This document shows positions 18,343-26,822 of a stretch of 64,000 bases of DNA, in pieces. How positions within the stretch are numbered: the stretch's first letter is position 1; every line of letters begins with the position of its first letter. The stretch is taken from contig JARGNI010000014.1 in NCBI GenBank assembly GCA_029213195.1, positions 57,763-121,762 on the forward strand, given 5' to 3'. The translations under genes and the position numbers were made by a program. This DNA is from Verrucomicrobiales bacterium (lineage in GTDB: Bacteria > Verrucomicrobiota > Verrucomicrobiia > Verrucomicrobiales > DEV007). Below the pieces are notes generated by a model. The model made no database searches. It was not told where the DNA came from and saw nothing but the letters and a program-made list of their open reading frames with translations.

Positions 18343-19221
18343 ATGCCGACGCAGGGGATGAAACAACGACTCCGGGACTATCCCCGGGTCATGGGGATCG
18401 TGAATATCAACGACGATTCCTTTTCCGGTGACGGTACACTGAACATCGATCAGGCCCTCGCCCAGGCCATCCAGATGGCAAAAGACGGTGCCGACATCAT
18501 CGACGTCGGTGCCGAGAGCGCCCGCACCAACCGCGAGGCCATCGCCGTCCGGGAAGAAATCGATCGCCTGCTTCCTTTTCTCGACGCCTTCGGAGCCGCC
18601 TGCGAAGAGGCCGAACCCCGGGACGATTCGCAAATCTGGCCTCCGCTGATTTCCGTCAACACCTGGCGCCCCGAGATCGTGGAAGCCGTCCTCCAGGCGG
18701 GGCGCGTCGACATCATCAATGACATCGGCGGTCTCACCGAAGACACGAACGCGAGACTTTGCTTCGAATACGACGCCGCGCTCCTCATCATGCACACGGT
18801 CGGAGAGCCAAAGATCGCGCACACCGAGGAGGTCTATGAAGATATCTGGGAATCGCTCGAACACTTCTTCGTCGATCGTCTCAATCGGGCTCGTCGTATC
18901 GGGCTGAGCGATGACCAGATCATTCTCGATCCCGGAATCGATTTCGCAAAGCAGCGGGACGACAACCTCCGCATCTACCGGGAACTGGAGCGACTCCAGC
19001 GATATGACCTTCCCGTCCTTCTTCCCATTTCCCGCAAGACCGTCATCGGCGAAGTCCTCGGGATCGAAGATCCCTCTCGTCGCGATGCCGGAACGGTGGC
19101 TTGTCTCGTGAGGGGCCTCGTCGCCCGCGCCGACATCTTTCGCGTGCACAACGTGAAGGCCGTCGCCGACTCGGTACGTGTAATTGCCGCGATCCAGCGC
19201 GAAAGTCTTGCCCTCGGCTGA
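18343..19221 (+). CDS. folP: Dihydropteroate synthase (divergent)
   Basis: Pterin-binding TIM-barrel enzyme that joins p-aminobenzoate to 6-hydroxymethyl-dihydropterin diphosphate in folate synthesis. The expected landmarks occur in order but several are altered. The first loop reads MGIVNINDDSFSGDG where MGILNVTPDSFSDGG is usual. The second reads DVGAESAR in place of GGESTRPG. The VDT strand is VNT. IINDIGG, LDPGIDFAK, SRKTVIG and FRVHNV near the end are close to standard. Length is 292. GGAG lies upstream of the ATG. Family membership is clear; whether catalysis is normal is not. Confidence 0.82.
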   Translation: MPTQGMKQRLRDYPRVMGIVNINDDSFSGDGTLNIDQALAQAIQMAKDGADIIDVGAESARTNREAIAVREEIDRLLPFLDAFGAACEEAEPRDDSQIWPPLISVNTWRPEIVEAVLQAGRVDIINDIGGLTEDTNARLCFEYDAALLIMHTVGEPKIAHTEEVYEDIWESLEHFFVDRLNRARRIGLSDDQIILDPGIDFAKQRDDNLRIYRELERLQRYDLPVLLPISRKTVIGEVLGIEDPSRRDAGTVACLVRGLVARADIFRVHNVKAVADSVRVIAAIQRESLALG

Positions 19222-19310
19222 GCCTACGGTTCCCGATCGGAACGGGAGGCATCCAAAGATGCGCCCCTTTTGTAACTGGCGGGATTGGACATCGCGCTTA
19301 CAGTCCGCCC

Positions 19311-20300
19311 ATGCGCATTCAGGTAGGAAATGAAGTTATCGAATTCAAGGGGCCCTCTTTTGGGGGGAAAGCGATCCTTGCCGTGGTCATTGCGATCATG
19401 TTGTTGATCGCAGCCCTGGGGAGCTTTTACACCGTTCAAGTCGAAGAAGCCGGGGTCGTGCTCCGGTTTGGAAAACACATCGACACGGTCGAACCCGGTC
19501 TGCACTTCAAGCTCCCTTTCGGAATCGACCAGGTCATCACCGTTCCGGTTCGCCGCCAGCAGAAACAGGAATTCGGTTTCGGCACCCAGGGGAACTCCAA
19601 TCCTCAGCAATGGACTTCGCCCGGAGAAATGGAGCTGGAGAAAAACATGGTGACCGGCGACCTCAATGCCGCTCTCGTGGAATGGGTCATTCAGTATCGA
19701 ATCACCGAACCAGAAAACTATCTCTTCAAAGTTCGCAATGCCGACGCCACCCTCCGCGATGCCAGTGAATCGGTGATGCGGCAGGTCGTAGGGGATCGCA
19801 CCGTGGATGAGGTCATCACGATTGGTCGTCAGGAAATCGAGGCCGAATGCAACGAGAAGTTGAAACAGCTGGTGAAACTCTACGAACTCGGAATCACGAT
19901 CGACCAGGTCCAACTCAAGAACGTCGACCCTCCCAAGCCGGTACAGTCCTCCTTCAACGAGGTCAACCAGGCCCAGCAGGAAAAGGAGAAATCCATCAAC
20001 GTCGCCAACGGAGAATACAACCGCGCCGTTCCCCGTGCCCGAGGAGAAGCCGAGAAAACCATCAGTGAAGCCGAGGGTTATGCGACCCAGCGAATCAACG
20101 AAGCCGAGGGGGATGCGAATCGATTCAGCGCCCTGTTCACCGAATACCAAAAGGCATCCGAGGTGACCCGCCGTCGTCTCTATCTCGAAACCATGGAAGA
20201 AGTCATGCCCAAGCTCGGGAAAAAAGTCATCCTCGATGAAGGCAACGACCAGGTTCTTCCCTTTCTCCCCCTGGCCCCCGGAGGCATCCAGGCCAAGTAA
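19311..20300 (+). CDS. hflK: FtsH-protease modulator HflK (SPFH/band-7)
   Basis: Membrane protein that forms a large cage with HflC around the FtsH protease. It has a short cytoplasmic N-terminus and one transmembrane helix (about 20-40, AILAVVIAIMLLIAALGSFY). The SPFH domain follows (EEAGVVLRFGKHIDTVEPGLHFKLP). A long coiled-coil begins near 200 (EVNQAQQEKEKSINVANGEYN ... AEGYATQRINEAEGDANRF). The ATG at 19311 is chosen because the upstream frame back to 19101 is antisense-like and lies over folP. Length is 329. hflC starts 27 bp downstream. Confidence 0.92.
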   Translation: MRIQVGNEVIEFKGPSFGGKAILAVVIAIMLLIAALGSFYTVQVEEAGVVLRFGKHIDTVEPGLHFKLPFGIDQVITVPVRRQQKQEFGFGTQGNSNPQQWTSPGEMELEKNMVTGDLNAALVEWVIQYRITEPENYLFKVRNADATLRDASESVMRQVVGDRTVDEVITIGRQEIEAECNEKLKQLVKLYELGITIDQVQLKNVDPPKPVQSSFNEVNQAQQEKEKSINVANGEYNRAVPRARGEAEKTISEAEGYATQRINEAEGDANRFSALFTEYQKASEVTRRRLYLETMEEVMPKLGKKVILDEGNDQVLPFLPLAPGGIQAK

Positions 20301-20327
20301 TTCCCCTTCCATCTCTCTCTTACTCTC

Positions 20328-21368
20328 ATGAAAAAACTAGGTATTGGATTTCTCGCCGCCTTCATCGTCATCATCCTACTGCTGGTGGCTTCGGGTGGCA
20401 TCTACACCGTCGACGAAACCAAGCAGGTCATCGTGACCCAGTTTGGTGAACCGGTCGGAGAGCCGATCAAGGAGCCCGGGCTCAAGTTCAAGATCCCCTT
20501 CCTCCAGAAGGCCAACTTCTTCGACAAGCGCATCCTCGAGTGGGACGGGCGTCCCACCGAAATGCCGACCAAGGACAAGACCTACATCATGGTCGACACC
20601 TATGCCCGATGGACGATTACCGATCCGCTTCGCTATTTCGAGAAACTTCGCGATGAGCGAAGCGCCCAGTCACGACTCGACGACATTCTTGGCTCGGAGG
20701 TGCGGAACAGCATCGCCAAGCACGAACTGATCGAGGTCATTCGCACGACGAAGGATCGCAAGCCTCTCGTCGAAGAAGACATCGCCGAGGCCGACATGAC
20801 CGGCTCGGTCGGAAAGTTGATCCCGATTCGACGCGGCCGAACCGCACTTGAGCAGGACATCTACACGACCGCGAAAGCCAAGCTCGGCGAATTCGGAATC
20901 GAATTGCTCGATGCCCGCTTCAAGCGGATCAACTACAACCAGAGCGTCCAGGAGCGAATCTACGAACGAATGATTTCCGAGCGTCAGCAGATCGCCGAAC
21001 GTTTCCGATCCGAAGGAGCCGGGGAGGCCGCCAAGATTCTCGGTGACATGGAGCGCGATCTTCGAAAAATCGAGTCCGAGGCCTACAAGACCGTTCAGGA
21101 AACCAAGGGAGAGGCGGACGCCAAAGCGACCGAAATCTATGCCAAGGCCTTCAACCAGTCCGAAGAAGCGGCGGAGTTCTATGAATTTACTCGCACGCTT
21201 GAGCTGTATGGCGATGTCCTCGGTGACAGCACTGTGGTGCTTTCCACTGACAGCGATCTTTTCAAATACCTGAAGTCGGTCAAGCCCGTGGCCCCAACGA
21301 ATTCGGAGGAGGCCGCCCAAGCGACCAAGCCGAAGCCAAAGACGCGCCCTGTTGCGGACGAGGGGTGA
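20328..21368 (+). CDS. hflC: FtsH-protease modulator HflC (SPFH/band-7)
   Basis: Partner of HflK. It has an N-terminal anchor at about residues 5-23 (GIGFLAAFIVIILLLVASG), an SPFH domain beginning VDETKQVIVTQFGEPVG, and the HflC-type segment MVDTYARWTITDPLRYFEKL. Coiled-coil sequence follows (SERQQIAERFRSEGAGEAAKILGDMERD). The last 40 residues are a Pro/Lys/Thr-rich tail not seen in the enterobacterial protein. Length is 346. Its place directly after hflK is the usual order. Confidence 0.93.
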   Translation: MKKLGIGFLAAFIVIILLLVASGGIYTVDETKQVIVTQFGEPVGEPIKEPGLKFKIPFLQKANFFDKRILEWDGRPTEMPTKDKTYIMVDTYARWTITDPLRYFEKLRDERSAQSRLDDILGSEVRNSIAKHELIEVIRTTKDRKPLVEEDIAEADMTGSVGKLIPIRRGRTALEQDIYTTAKAKLGEFGIELLDARFKRINYNQSVQERIYERMISERQQIAERFRSEGAGEAAKILGDMERDLRKIESEAYKTVQETKGEADAKATEIYAKAFNQSEEAAEFYEFTRTLELYGDVLGDSTVVLSTDSDLFKYLKSVKPVAPTNSEEAAQATKPKPKTRPVADEG

Positions 21369-21423
21369 TCAGAGTTTCGACTCTCCACTTGCCCTGTCAT
21401 TCCCGAACGGGTAGAACGGGTTC

Positions 21424-21888
21424 ATGGAATCCGCCCCTTCTCCCGTCTCCCAGGCCGTTCTCAATCACCTTGCGAGGACCCGGGGATGGACGCTGTTCAT
21501 TTGCGTCCTCCTCTGGATCGGGGTCGCCGTCATGGCCCTCTCTGCCGTTTCGACTTTCTTCATGTTCCAGTTCGGAGAGGCTTCTGAATCCTTTCGTGCC
21601 GCAGGAGCCATGGGCGCGATGAGTATGATGATTACCTTCCTCCCCATCTTCTATCTTGCCTACGCAGGCTTGCTGGTCTATCCCGCTCTGAAACTGGGAA
21701 AGTATGCGTCCCGGATCGGGGCCCTCTTGATTGCTCCCAACGAGGAGCAGCTCGCCGCAGCTCTCGATCAACAGCGGGGTTTCTGGAAATCCATCGGGAT
21801 CGCCGTCATCATCTCGATCGGCCTCTACATTGGGATCATCGCGATTGCCATGTTTGGCGCGCTCAGGAGTGGACTTGGTTCGCTCTAG
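21424..21888 (+). CDS. Small membrane protein, DUF5362-like
   Basis: 154-residue protein with three or four hydrophobic helices: about 24-45 (LFICVLLWIGVAVMALSAV), 62-85 and 122-147. A short amphipathic stretch lies between them (PNEEQLAAALDQQRGFWKSIG). The PNEEQLxxAL...Q..FW pattern resembles the DUF5362 family, whose function is unknown. It follows hflC by 55 bp and may share its transcript. Its TAG stop overlaps the TAG stop of the convergent SNF2 gene. Confidence 0.7.
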   Translation: MESAPSPVSQAVLNHLARTRGWTLFICVLLWIGVAVMALSAVSTFFMFQFGEASESFRAAGAMGAMSMMITFLPIFYLAYAGLLVYPALKLGKYASRIGALLIAPNEEQLAAALDQQRGFWKSIGIAVIISIGLYIGIIAIAMFGALRSGLGSL

Positions 21889-24800
21889 TCGAAAAGACTC
21901 ATCAGCTCCGAAGCACTCAGGCTCGTGTCGCCTGCTTCGGATAGCAGTGACTCGGTCATCTCGCGCTTCCGATTCTGGAGCGCGAGGATCTTCTCTTCGA
22001 CCGTTCCCCGGGTGATCAGCTTGTAACTCGTCACCACTTTTTCCTGCCCGATTCGGTGCGCCCGATCGGTGGCCTGGGCCTCGACGGCCGGGTTCCACCA
22101 GGGATCGATGTGAATCACGGTATCGGCCGCGGCCAGGTTGAGCCCAACACCTCCCGCCTTCAGGCTGATCAGGAAAACGGGCACATCTTCCTCCTGGAAT
22201 TTCCGCACCACTTCCCCTCGATTTCGCGTCTGGCCATCGAGGTAGCAGAAATCGATTCCCTTCCCCGCGAGGTCGGGCACGAGAATCTGAAGCATCTCGA
22301 CGAACTGGCTGAAGATCAGCACACGGTGACCGCCTTCGATCGCCTCCTCAAGCAACTCGTGAAGCGCGTCCGATTTGATCGAAGCCTCCCTCTCCTCCAC
22401 CTCCGACAAGCCTAACAAACGCAGATCGCAGCAGGTTTGACGCAGGCGCAGAAGCGCCGTCAGGGCCAGCATCCGCTGCTTGCCCCCTTCCGCTTCGAGC
22501 AGCGAGGCCTTGCTTTCTCGAAGCAGTTTTTCGTAGACCTCGCGCTGCTGGGGTTTCAGATCGCAGTAGACGACCTGCTCGATTTTCTCGGGAAGGTCCT
22601 TGGCAACTTCCTGCTTGAGACGACGCAGGAGAACGGGGCGAAGCCTGCGCGAGAGTCGCTCACGAACCGAAACGGGAGGATCCGAAGACGATAAGGGTTT
22701 TTCAAATCGCTCCGCAAAATCCTTTCGGCTCCCGAGATAGCCAGGCAGGGCAAACTGGGAAATCGACCAGAGATCCCTGACCGAGTTCTCGATCGGTGTG
22801 CCCGTGAGAACAAAGCGATGCGTCCCCCGGAGTCGATGCGCGGCCCGGCTGACCTGCGCTTCCGGGTTCTTGATGTGTTGGGCCTCATCGAGAACCACGA
22901 CATCGAAATCCCGCTCGGCCCAGACCTCTTCGTCCCGACGCAGGAGGGCATAGCTGGTCACATAGACATCGGCCTCTGGATGGGCTTTCAGCACCTTGCT
23001 GCGATTTGGCCCCTCGATCGCCACCGCCTCGAGATCCGGAGCAAACTTCTCCACTTCCGCGACCCAGTTGAAGACCAGCGAGGACGGACAGACCACCAGC
23101 GAGGTGCCTCCGACCGAGTAGAGAAAGGAAATGGTCTGGAGCGTTTTTCCCAATCCCATGTCATCGGCGAGAATGCCGCCCATCCCCTTGGAGGCAAGAT
23201 CCTGCATCCAGGTGAATCCTTCCTTCTGATACGGTCGCAAGGTCGACTCAAGGGATTCGGAAAGATCATAGAACTCGATTCCTTCCACTTCATTCTGCCA
23301 GGGCAGGGCCCCGGTGGAACGAAACCCGAAATCCTTCGCCGTCTCTTCGAGATAGCCTGCCTGGGCCTGATCGATCCGATAGGTCCCCGCCTGGATCTGC
23401 TCGGGATCACAATCGCTGAGGACCTCGGAAAATCGAGACGCGATGTCTTTCTCCAACACCGCCACCTTTCCTTTTGGCAAAGGTTGACTGGACTGTCCCA
23501 TCTGCAGGAGTCGTTCGATCTCCTGGCGAGAAACCGAATTTCCAGAGCTCGTTCCAAACGCGACATCGAGAGCAAACCAATCCTCTCCTCCAGGTCGAAA
23601 CTCGAGGGTAGTTTCGATCGGTTCGACGAGACTGCGGGCATGTTCGAAACGCTCTCCCGTCTCGATTTGGAAATCCTTCTCGAACTGAGGGAGGCCGTGA
23701 GCGAGAAATTGGAGGATCGCCTCCTTGTCCTTGAGCACCCAGCGCCCGCCAGCTCCGCGACGCTGAAAACCCACCTCCTCGAGGCGGTCGATCGCTGCCT
23801 CTTCCTTCGCGATGTCTGCAATTTCAAGCGATCCCCCTTTCTCCCGAACCGGCTCGCGTCCGACGGATGCGGCGACCTCCTCGGATCCGTATCGGAAGGA
23901 AAGCTCGGCATCGAGATGATTGAGGGCCCCCTCAACTTCGAGCACGACTTCGGGGGAAACTCGACGGACATCGACCTCCTCGAGATCAAAGTGCCGTTGC
24001 AGCGCGGCAAAGCCTTCGAGGAAATCCTGCGGCGTCAGGGTCAGCCCTCCCACCATGACGCACTGCCATCGACTCGCGAGTCCGGGTGCAACCGGTTGGA
24101 CGAGATTCTTTTCTGCCAGCACCCAGACTCCCTCCGTCGAAACGAGGGGAACCACCGCTGCATTCCATTCGACCTGGAAACGGAGACCCTTTCCGCGTCG
24201 AACCGTCGGACGATAGGGCAGGTGCGCGATGGTGAGAGAATCGGTTTTCCCCAAGGTGATCCCGCGATGCCCCGGAACCGCAGCAAAGATTTTCGCAAGG
24301 TCATGGGTCGCTACGTTGAGCATTCCCGGGACCTGCTCGGGAGAAATTTCCTGGAGAACTCGATACAGCGCGGTGTCGGAGGCATCGAGAAACAGCTCCT
24401 CGTCCGCTTGGAGTGATTTCAGGAGACGCCGCTCCCCATCGCTCTCGATCTCCACACCCACGGTGATCCGTCCTTTGCTCCACGCCTCCGCCAGCCTGGG
24501 GGCAAGGACGAGATGCAGCCTCGCATCGATTACCGTATCACTTCCGAGTTCGCTCAATCGAGGCCACGCCTCGGAGACCTTGGGTGCAGCCTTCTTCTTC
24601 GCTTCGCCTGCCTTCGAGGAAGCTCCCGCAGCAGGAGAGGCCTTCTTCTCGGTCGGTTCCAGAACCTCCAATCCCACCGCGAGTCCGTGGGCGCAGATGA
24701 TTCCCTCGCGTCTCGCCCGATAGCAGGGGCAGGCGTTTTCAACGTCGATCCGCGAGCGGAAAGTCATTCGGACCTTCATCGACTTCCCCTTGTCGCGAAC

Positions 24801-24938
24801 CAGTCCTTCGAGAACGCCATTCTCATAACGAGCCTCCTCGACTCGACCCGCAGCATGGATCGCGCGAGCCTCTTTCATCTCCTTCCAGCCTCCCGTATCC
24901 GAGAGATAGCGGCGACTCAGTTCGGGCGGTTGCGACAT
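21885..24938 (-). CDS. SNF2-family DNA-dependent ATPase with N-terminal SWIM zinc finger
   Basis: 1017-residue helicase-like protein. Near the N-terminus is a SWIM zinc finger (C70-P-C72, C82-A-H84). After a long middle region comes the SNF2 ATPase: ADDMGLGKT near 596, DEAQH near 687, a LTGTPIEN segment, and a C-terminal helicase lobe with DRAHRIGQ near 962. Such proteins translocate on double-stranded DNA and remodel bound proteins; the specific role here is unknown. The ATG at 24938 is chosen because the frame upstream lies in recJ's 3' end and has no homology. recJ ends 41 bp upstream on the same strand, so the two are probably co-transcribed. Confidence 0.9.
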   Translation of the reverse strand: MSQPPELSRRYLSDTGGWKEMKEARAIHAAGRVEEARYENGVLEGLVRDKGKSMKVRMTFRSRIDVENACPCYRARREGIICAHGLAVGLEVLEPTEKKASPAAGASSKAGEAKKKAAPKVSEAWPRLSELGSDTVIDARLHLVLAPRLAEAWSKGRITVGVEIESDGERRLLKSLQADEELFLDASDTALYRVLQEISPEQVPGMLNVATHDLAKIFAAVPGHRGITLGKTDSLTIAHLPYRPTVRRGKGLRFQVEWNAAVVPLVSTEGVWVLAEKNLVQPVAPGLASRWQCVMVGGLTLTPQDFLEGFAALQRHFDLEEVDVRRVSPEVVLEVEGALNHLDAELSFRYGSEEVAASVGREPVREKGGSLEIADIAKEEAAIDRLEEVGFQRRGAGGRWVLKDKEAILQFLAHGLPQFEKDFQIETGERFEHARSLVEPIETTLEFRPGGEDWFALDVAFGTSSGNSVSRQEIERLLQMGQSSQPLPKGKVAVLEKDIASRFSEVLSDCDPEQIQAGTYRIDQAQAGYLEETAKDFGFRSTGALPWQNEVEGIEFYDLSESLESTLRPYQKEGFTWMQDLASKGMGGILADDMGLGKTLQTISFLYSVGGTSLVVCPSSLVFNWVAEVEKFAPDLEAVAIEGPNRSKVLKAHPEADVYVTSYALLRRDEEVWAERDFDVVVLDEAQHIKNPEAQVSRAAHRLRGTHRFVLTGTPIENSVRDLWSISQFALPGYLGSRKDFAERFEKPLSSSDPPVSVRERLSRRLRPVLLRRLKQEVAKDLPEKIEQVVYCDLKPQQREVYEKLLRESKASLLEAEGGKQRMLALTALLRLRQTCCDLRLLGLSEVEEREASIKSDALHELLEEAIEGGHRVLIFSQFVEMLQILVPDLAGKGIDFCYLDGQTRNRGEVVRKFQEEDVPVFLISLKAGGVGLNLAAADTVIHIDPWWNPAVEAQATDRAHRIGQEKVVTSYKLITRGTVEEKILALQNRKREMTESLLSEAGDTSLSASELMSLFD

Positions 24939-24979
24939 CGGAAAAATCAAGAAACAAGAAAGCGGGAAACGAGGCCCGG

Positions 24980-26698
24980 TCAGGCGGCTTTGCGAATCGC
25001 TTTCAGAATCATGTTCAGGCGCACCCGACCCCGCCATTCATTGCGATCAATCGTGAAAGCAATGTCCCAGGGAGGTTTTGGCAAGTCGAGATGAACCGAA
25101 TTGAAGAAGATTCCTTCCTGCAGGATCCCTTCCTGTTCGAAGGTGAACTTGAGGTGCTTGTCCTTGATCAACCGTGGTTCCTGCGTCACCCGCACCGCTC
25201 CACTCATGAAAAGCGGCTGCGGATTACCCGCACCGAAGGGCTGCAGAAGCTCGTAGGAATCGAGGAGATCCAGCGAGAGATCCCGAAAGGAAATCTTCTG
25301 ATCGATGAACAGCTTGGGGGTCAAGGTGTCCCCTTCGACCTGTTCACGGACACTCTGGATGAAGGATTCGCGAAAGTCGTCGAGATTGGATTCGTGGACG
25401 CTCACCCCGGCCGCCATCTCGTGCCCACCGCCGGCGACGATAAGTTCGTTGGAAGATTCGAGAGCTCGGACCAGGGAAATGCCATCGACACTCCGCCCGC
25501 TCCCTTTGCCCAATCCGTTCTCATCGAACCCGATCACAAAAGTCGGGCGGTGATGCTGTCGGGAAAGCCGAGAAGCGACGATGCCAACGACCCCGGGATG
25601 CCACCCCCGCGACCCAACCACGATCCCAAACTCGCGCTGCTCCCGGGGCTGCTGACTCAGCATTTCCTCGGCCTCTTCCCTCGTCGTCTGCTCCAAAGTC
25701 TGTCGTTCGCGATTCTGACGATCGAGGGACTCGGCAAGACGGGTTGATTCGCTCGAGTCCTGGCAAAGCAACAAATCAAGGGAAGCACTTGCGGTATCAA
25801 GTCGACCTGCGGCGTTGAGGCGCGGCCCCAGTTTGAACCCGACATCGTTCGACTGCGCCGGAGAACTCACACCGGCGACTCGCTTCAGCGCGCTGAGCCC
25901 GGGATGAATGGTCTGATCGAGTTGCGCCAGCCCACGGCGCGCGAAGATTCGGTTCTCCTTTTCGAGCGGGACGATATCCGCAATCGTCCCGAGAGCCACG
26001 AAGTCGAGATAGTGTTTCAGATCAAACCCGGGGATGGGTCGAGTCTTGAGCAAGGCGTGGGCCACTTTGAAAACGACGCCAGCGGTGCAGAGATAGTGAA
26101 AGTCATCTCCCAACTTCGGATTCACAAGGGCCGCACACTGCGCGGTACCCTGAGAGGAAGCCTCGTGGTGATCCAGAATGATGAGATCGATCCCTTTCTC
26201 CGCGAGGAGGGCCGCTTCGTCGCGAGAATTCGTTCCACAATCCGCCGCGATGAGCAGGGAAATCGCATCGTCGCTCCCCTCGTCCTCCGAGGATCCCACG
26301 GAATTCTCGATCCCCTTGACACTGAGCCCGTAGCCCTCGGCCAATCGAGTCGGAAGAAATCGCCGGGTCTTGACTCCATAAGCACGAAGCGTGGAATCGA
26401 GCAGCGCAATCGAGCTGACTCCATCCACGTCGTAGTCGCCATAGAGAACGACCGTCTCGCCCGCGTCCACTGCCTCGAAAATCCGTTCGACGGCTTCCTT
26501 CACCCCGGGCAGAGAAAATGGATTCCCCAGATCCTTGAGCCGGGGATAGAGAAATTGCTCCAGCTCGTCCTGATCGGTATATCCGCGCTTCAAAGCCAGC
26601 GAGACCACGACGGGCGAGAGGGAAAGCGCTGCCGCGTATTCCTGCACGATCGTCGGATCGGGTTGGGGTGCCACGACCCATTTTTCCTTTGCTGGCAT
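24980..26698 (-). CDS. recJ: Single-stranded-DNA-specific exonuclease RecJ
   Basis: 5'-3' exonuclease on single-stranded DNA for mismatch repair and recombination. DHH-superfamily metal ligands are visible in YGDYDVDG (86-93), AADCGTN and LDHHEA near 175. The second domain follows (GFKLGPRLNAAGRL), then a DHHA1-type GRSVDGISLVRALE ... AGGGHEMAAGVS. A C-terminal OB-like region is present. The 572 residues fit RecJ. The opcA-like gene lies 124 bp upstream and the SNF2 gene 41 bp downstream, all on the minus strand. Confidence 0.95.
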   Translation of the reverse strand: MPAKEKWVVAPQPDPTIVQEYAAALSLSPVVVSLALKRGYTDQDELEQFLYPRLKDLGNPFSLPGVKEAVERIFEAVDAGETVVLYGDYDVDGVSSIALLDSTLRAYGVKTRRFLPTRLAEGYGLSVKGIENSVGSSEDEGSDDAISLLIAADCGTNSRDEAALLAEKGIDLIILDHHEASSQGTAQCAALVNPKLGDDFHYLCTAGVVFKVAHALLKTRPIPGFDLKHYLDFVALGTIADIVPLEKENRIFARRGLAQLDQTIHPGLSALKRVAGVSSPAQSNDVGFKLGPRLNAAGRLDTASASLDLLLCQDSSESTRLAESLDRQNRERQTLEQTTREEAEEMLSQQPREQREFGIVVGSRGWHPGVVGIVASRLSRQHHRPTFVIGFDENGLGKGSGRSVDGISLVRALESSNELIVAGGGHEMAAGVSVHESNLDDFRESFIQSVREQVEGDTLTPKLFIDQKISFRDLSLDLLDSYELLQPFGAGNPQPLFMSGAVRVTQEPRLIKDKHLKFTFEQEGILQEGIFFNSVHLDLPKPPWDIAFTIDRNEWRGRVRLNMILKAIRKAA

Positions 26699-26822
26699 TG
26701 GTAAAGTGTAGGGAGATCCGCGACCGTGTAAAGACTTCGGCGCGAAGCTCTTTGCAAAATCGACCCAACAGGGTCGGATGATGGACCCAACCCTGTGAAA
26801 TATGGAGGGCCAACCTGCCGAT

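Noticed and set aside
26770..26795. Short inverted repeats (GACCC-AACA-GGGTC and ACAGGGT/ACCCTGT) between opcA and recJ
   Set aside because: The stems are short and compete with each other, and no T-run follows, so no function can be supported.
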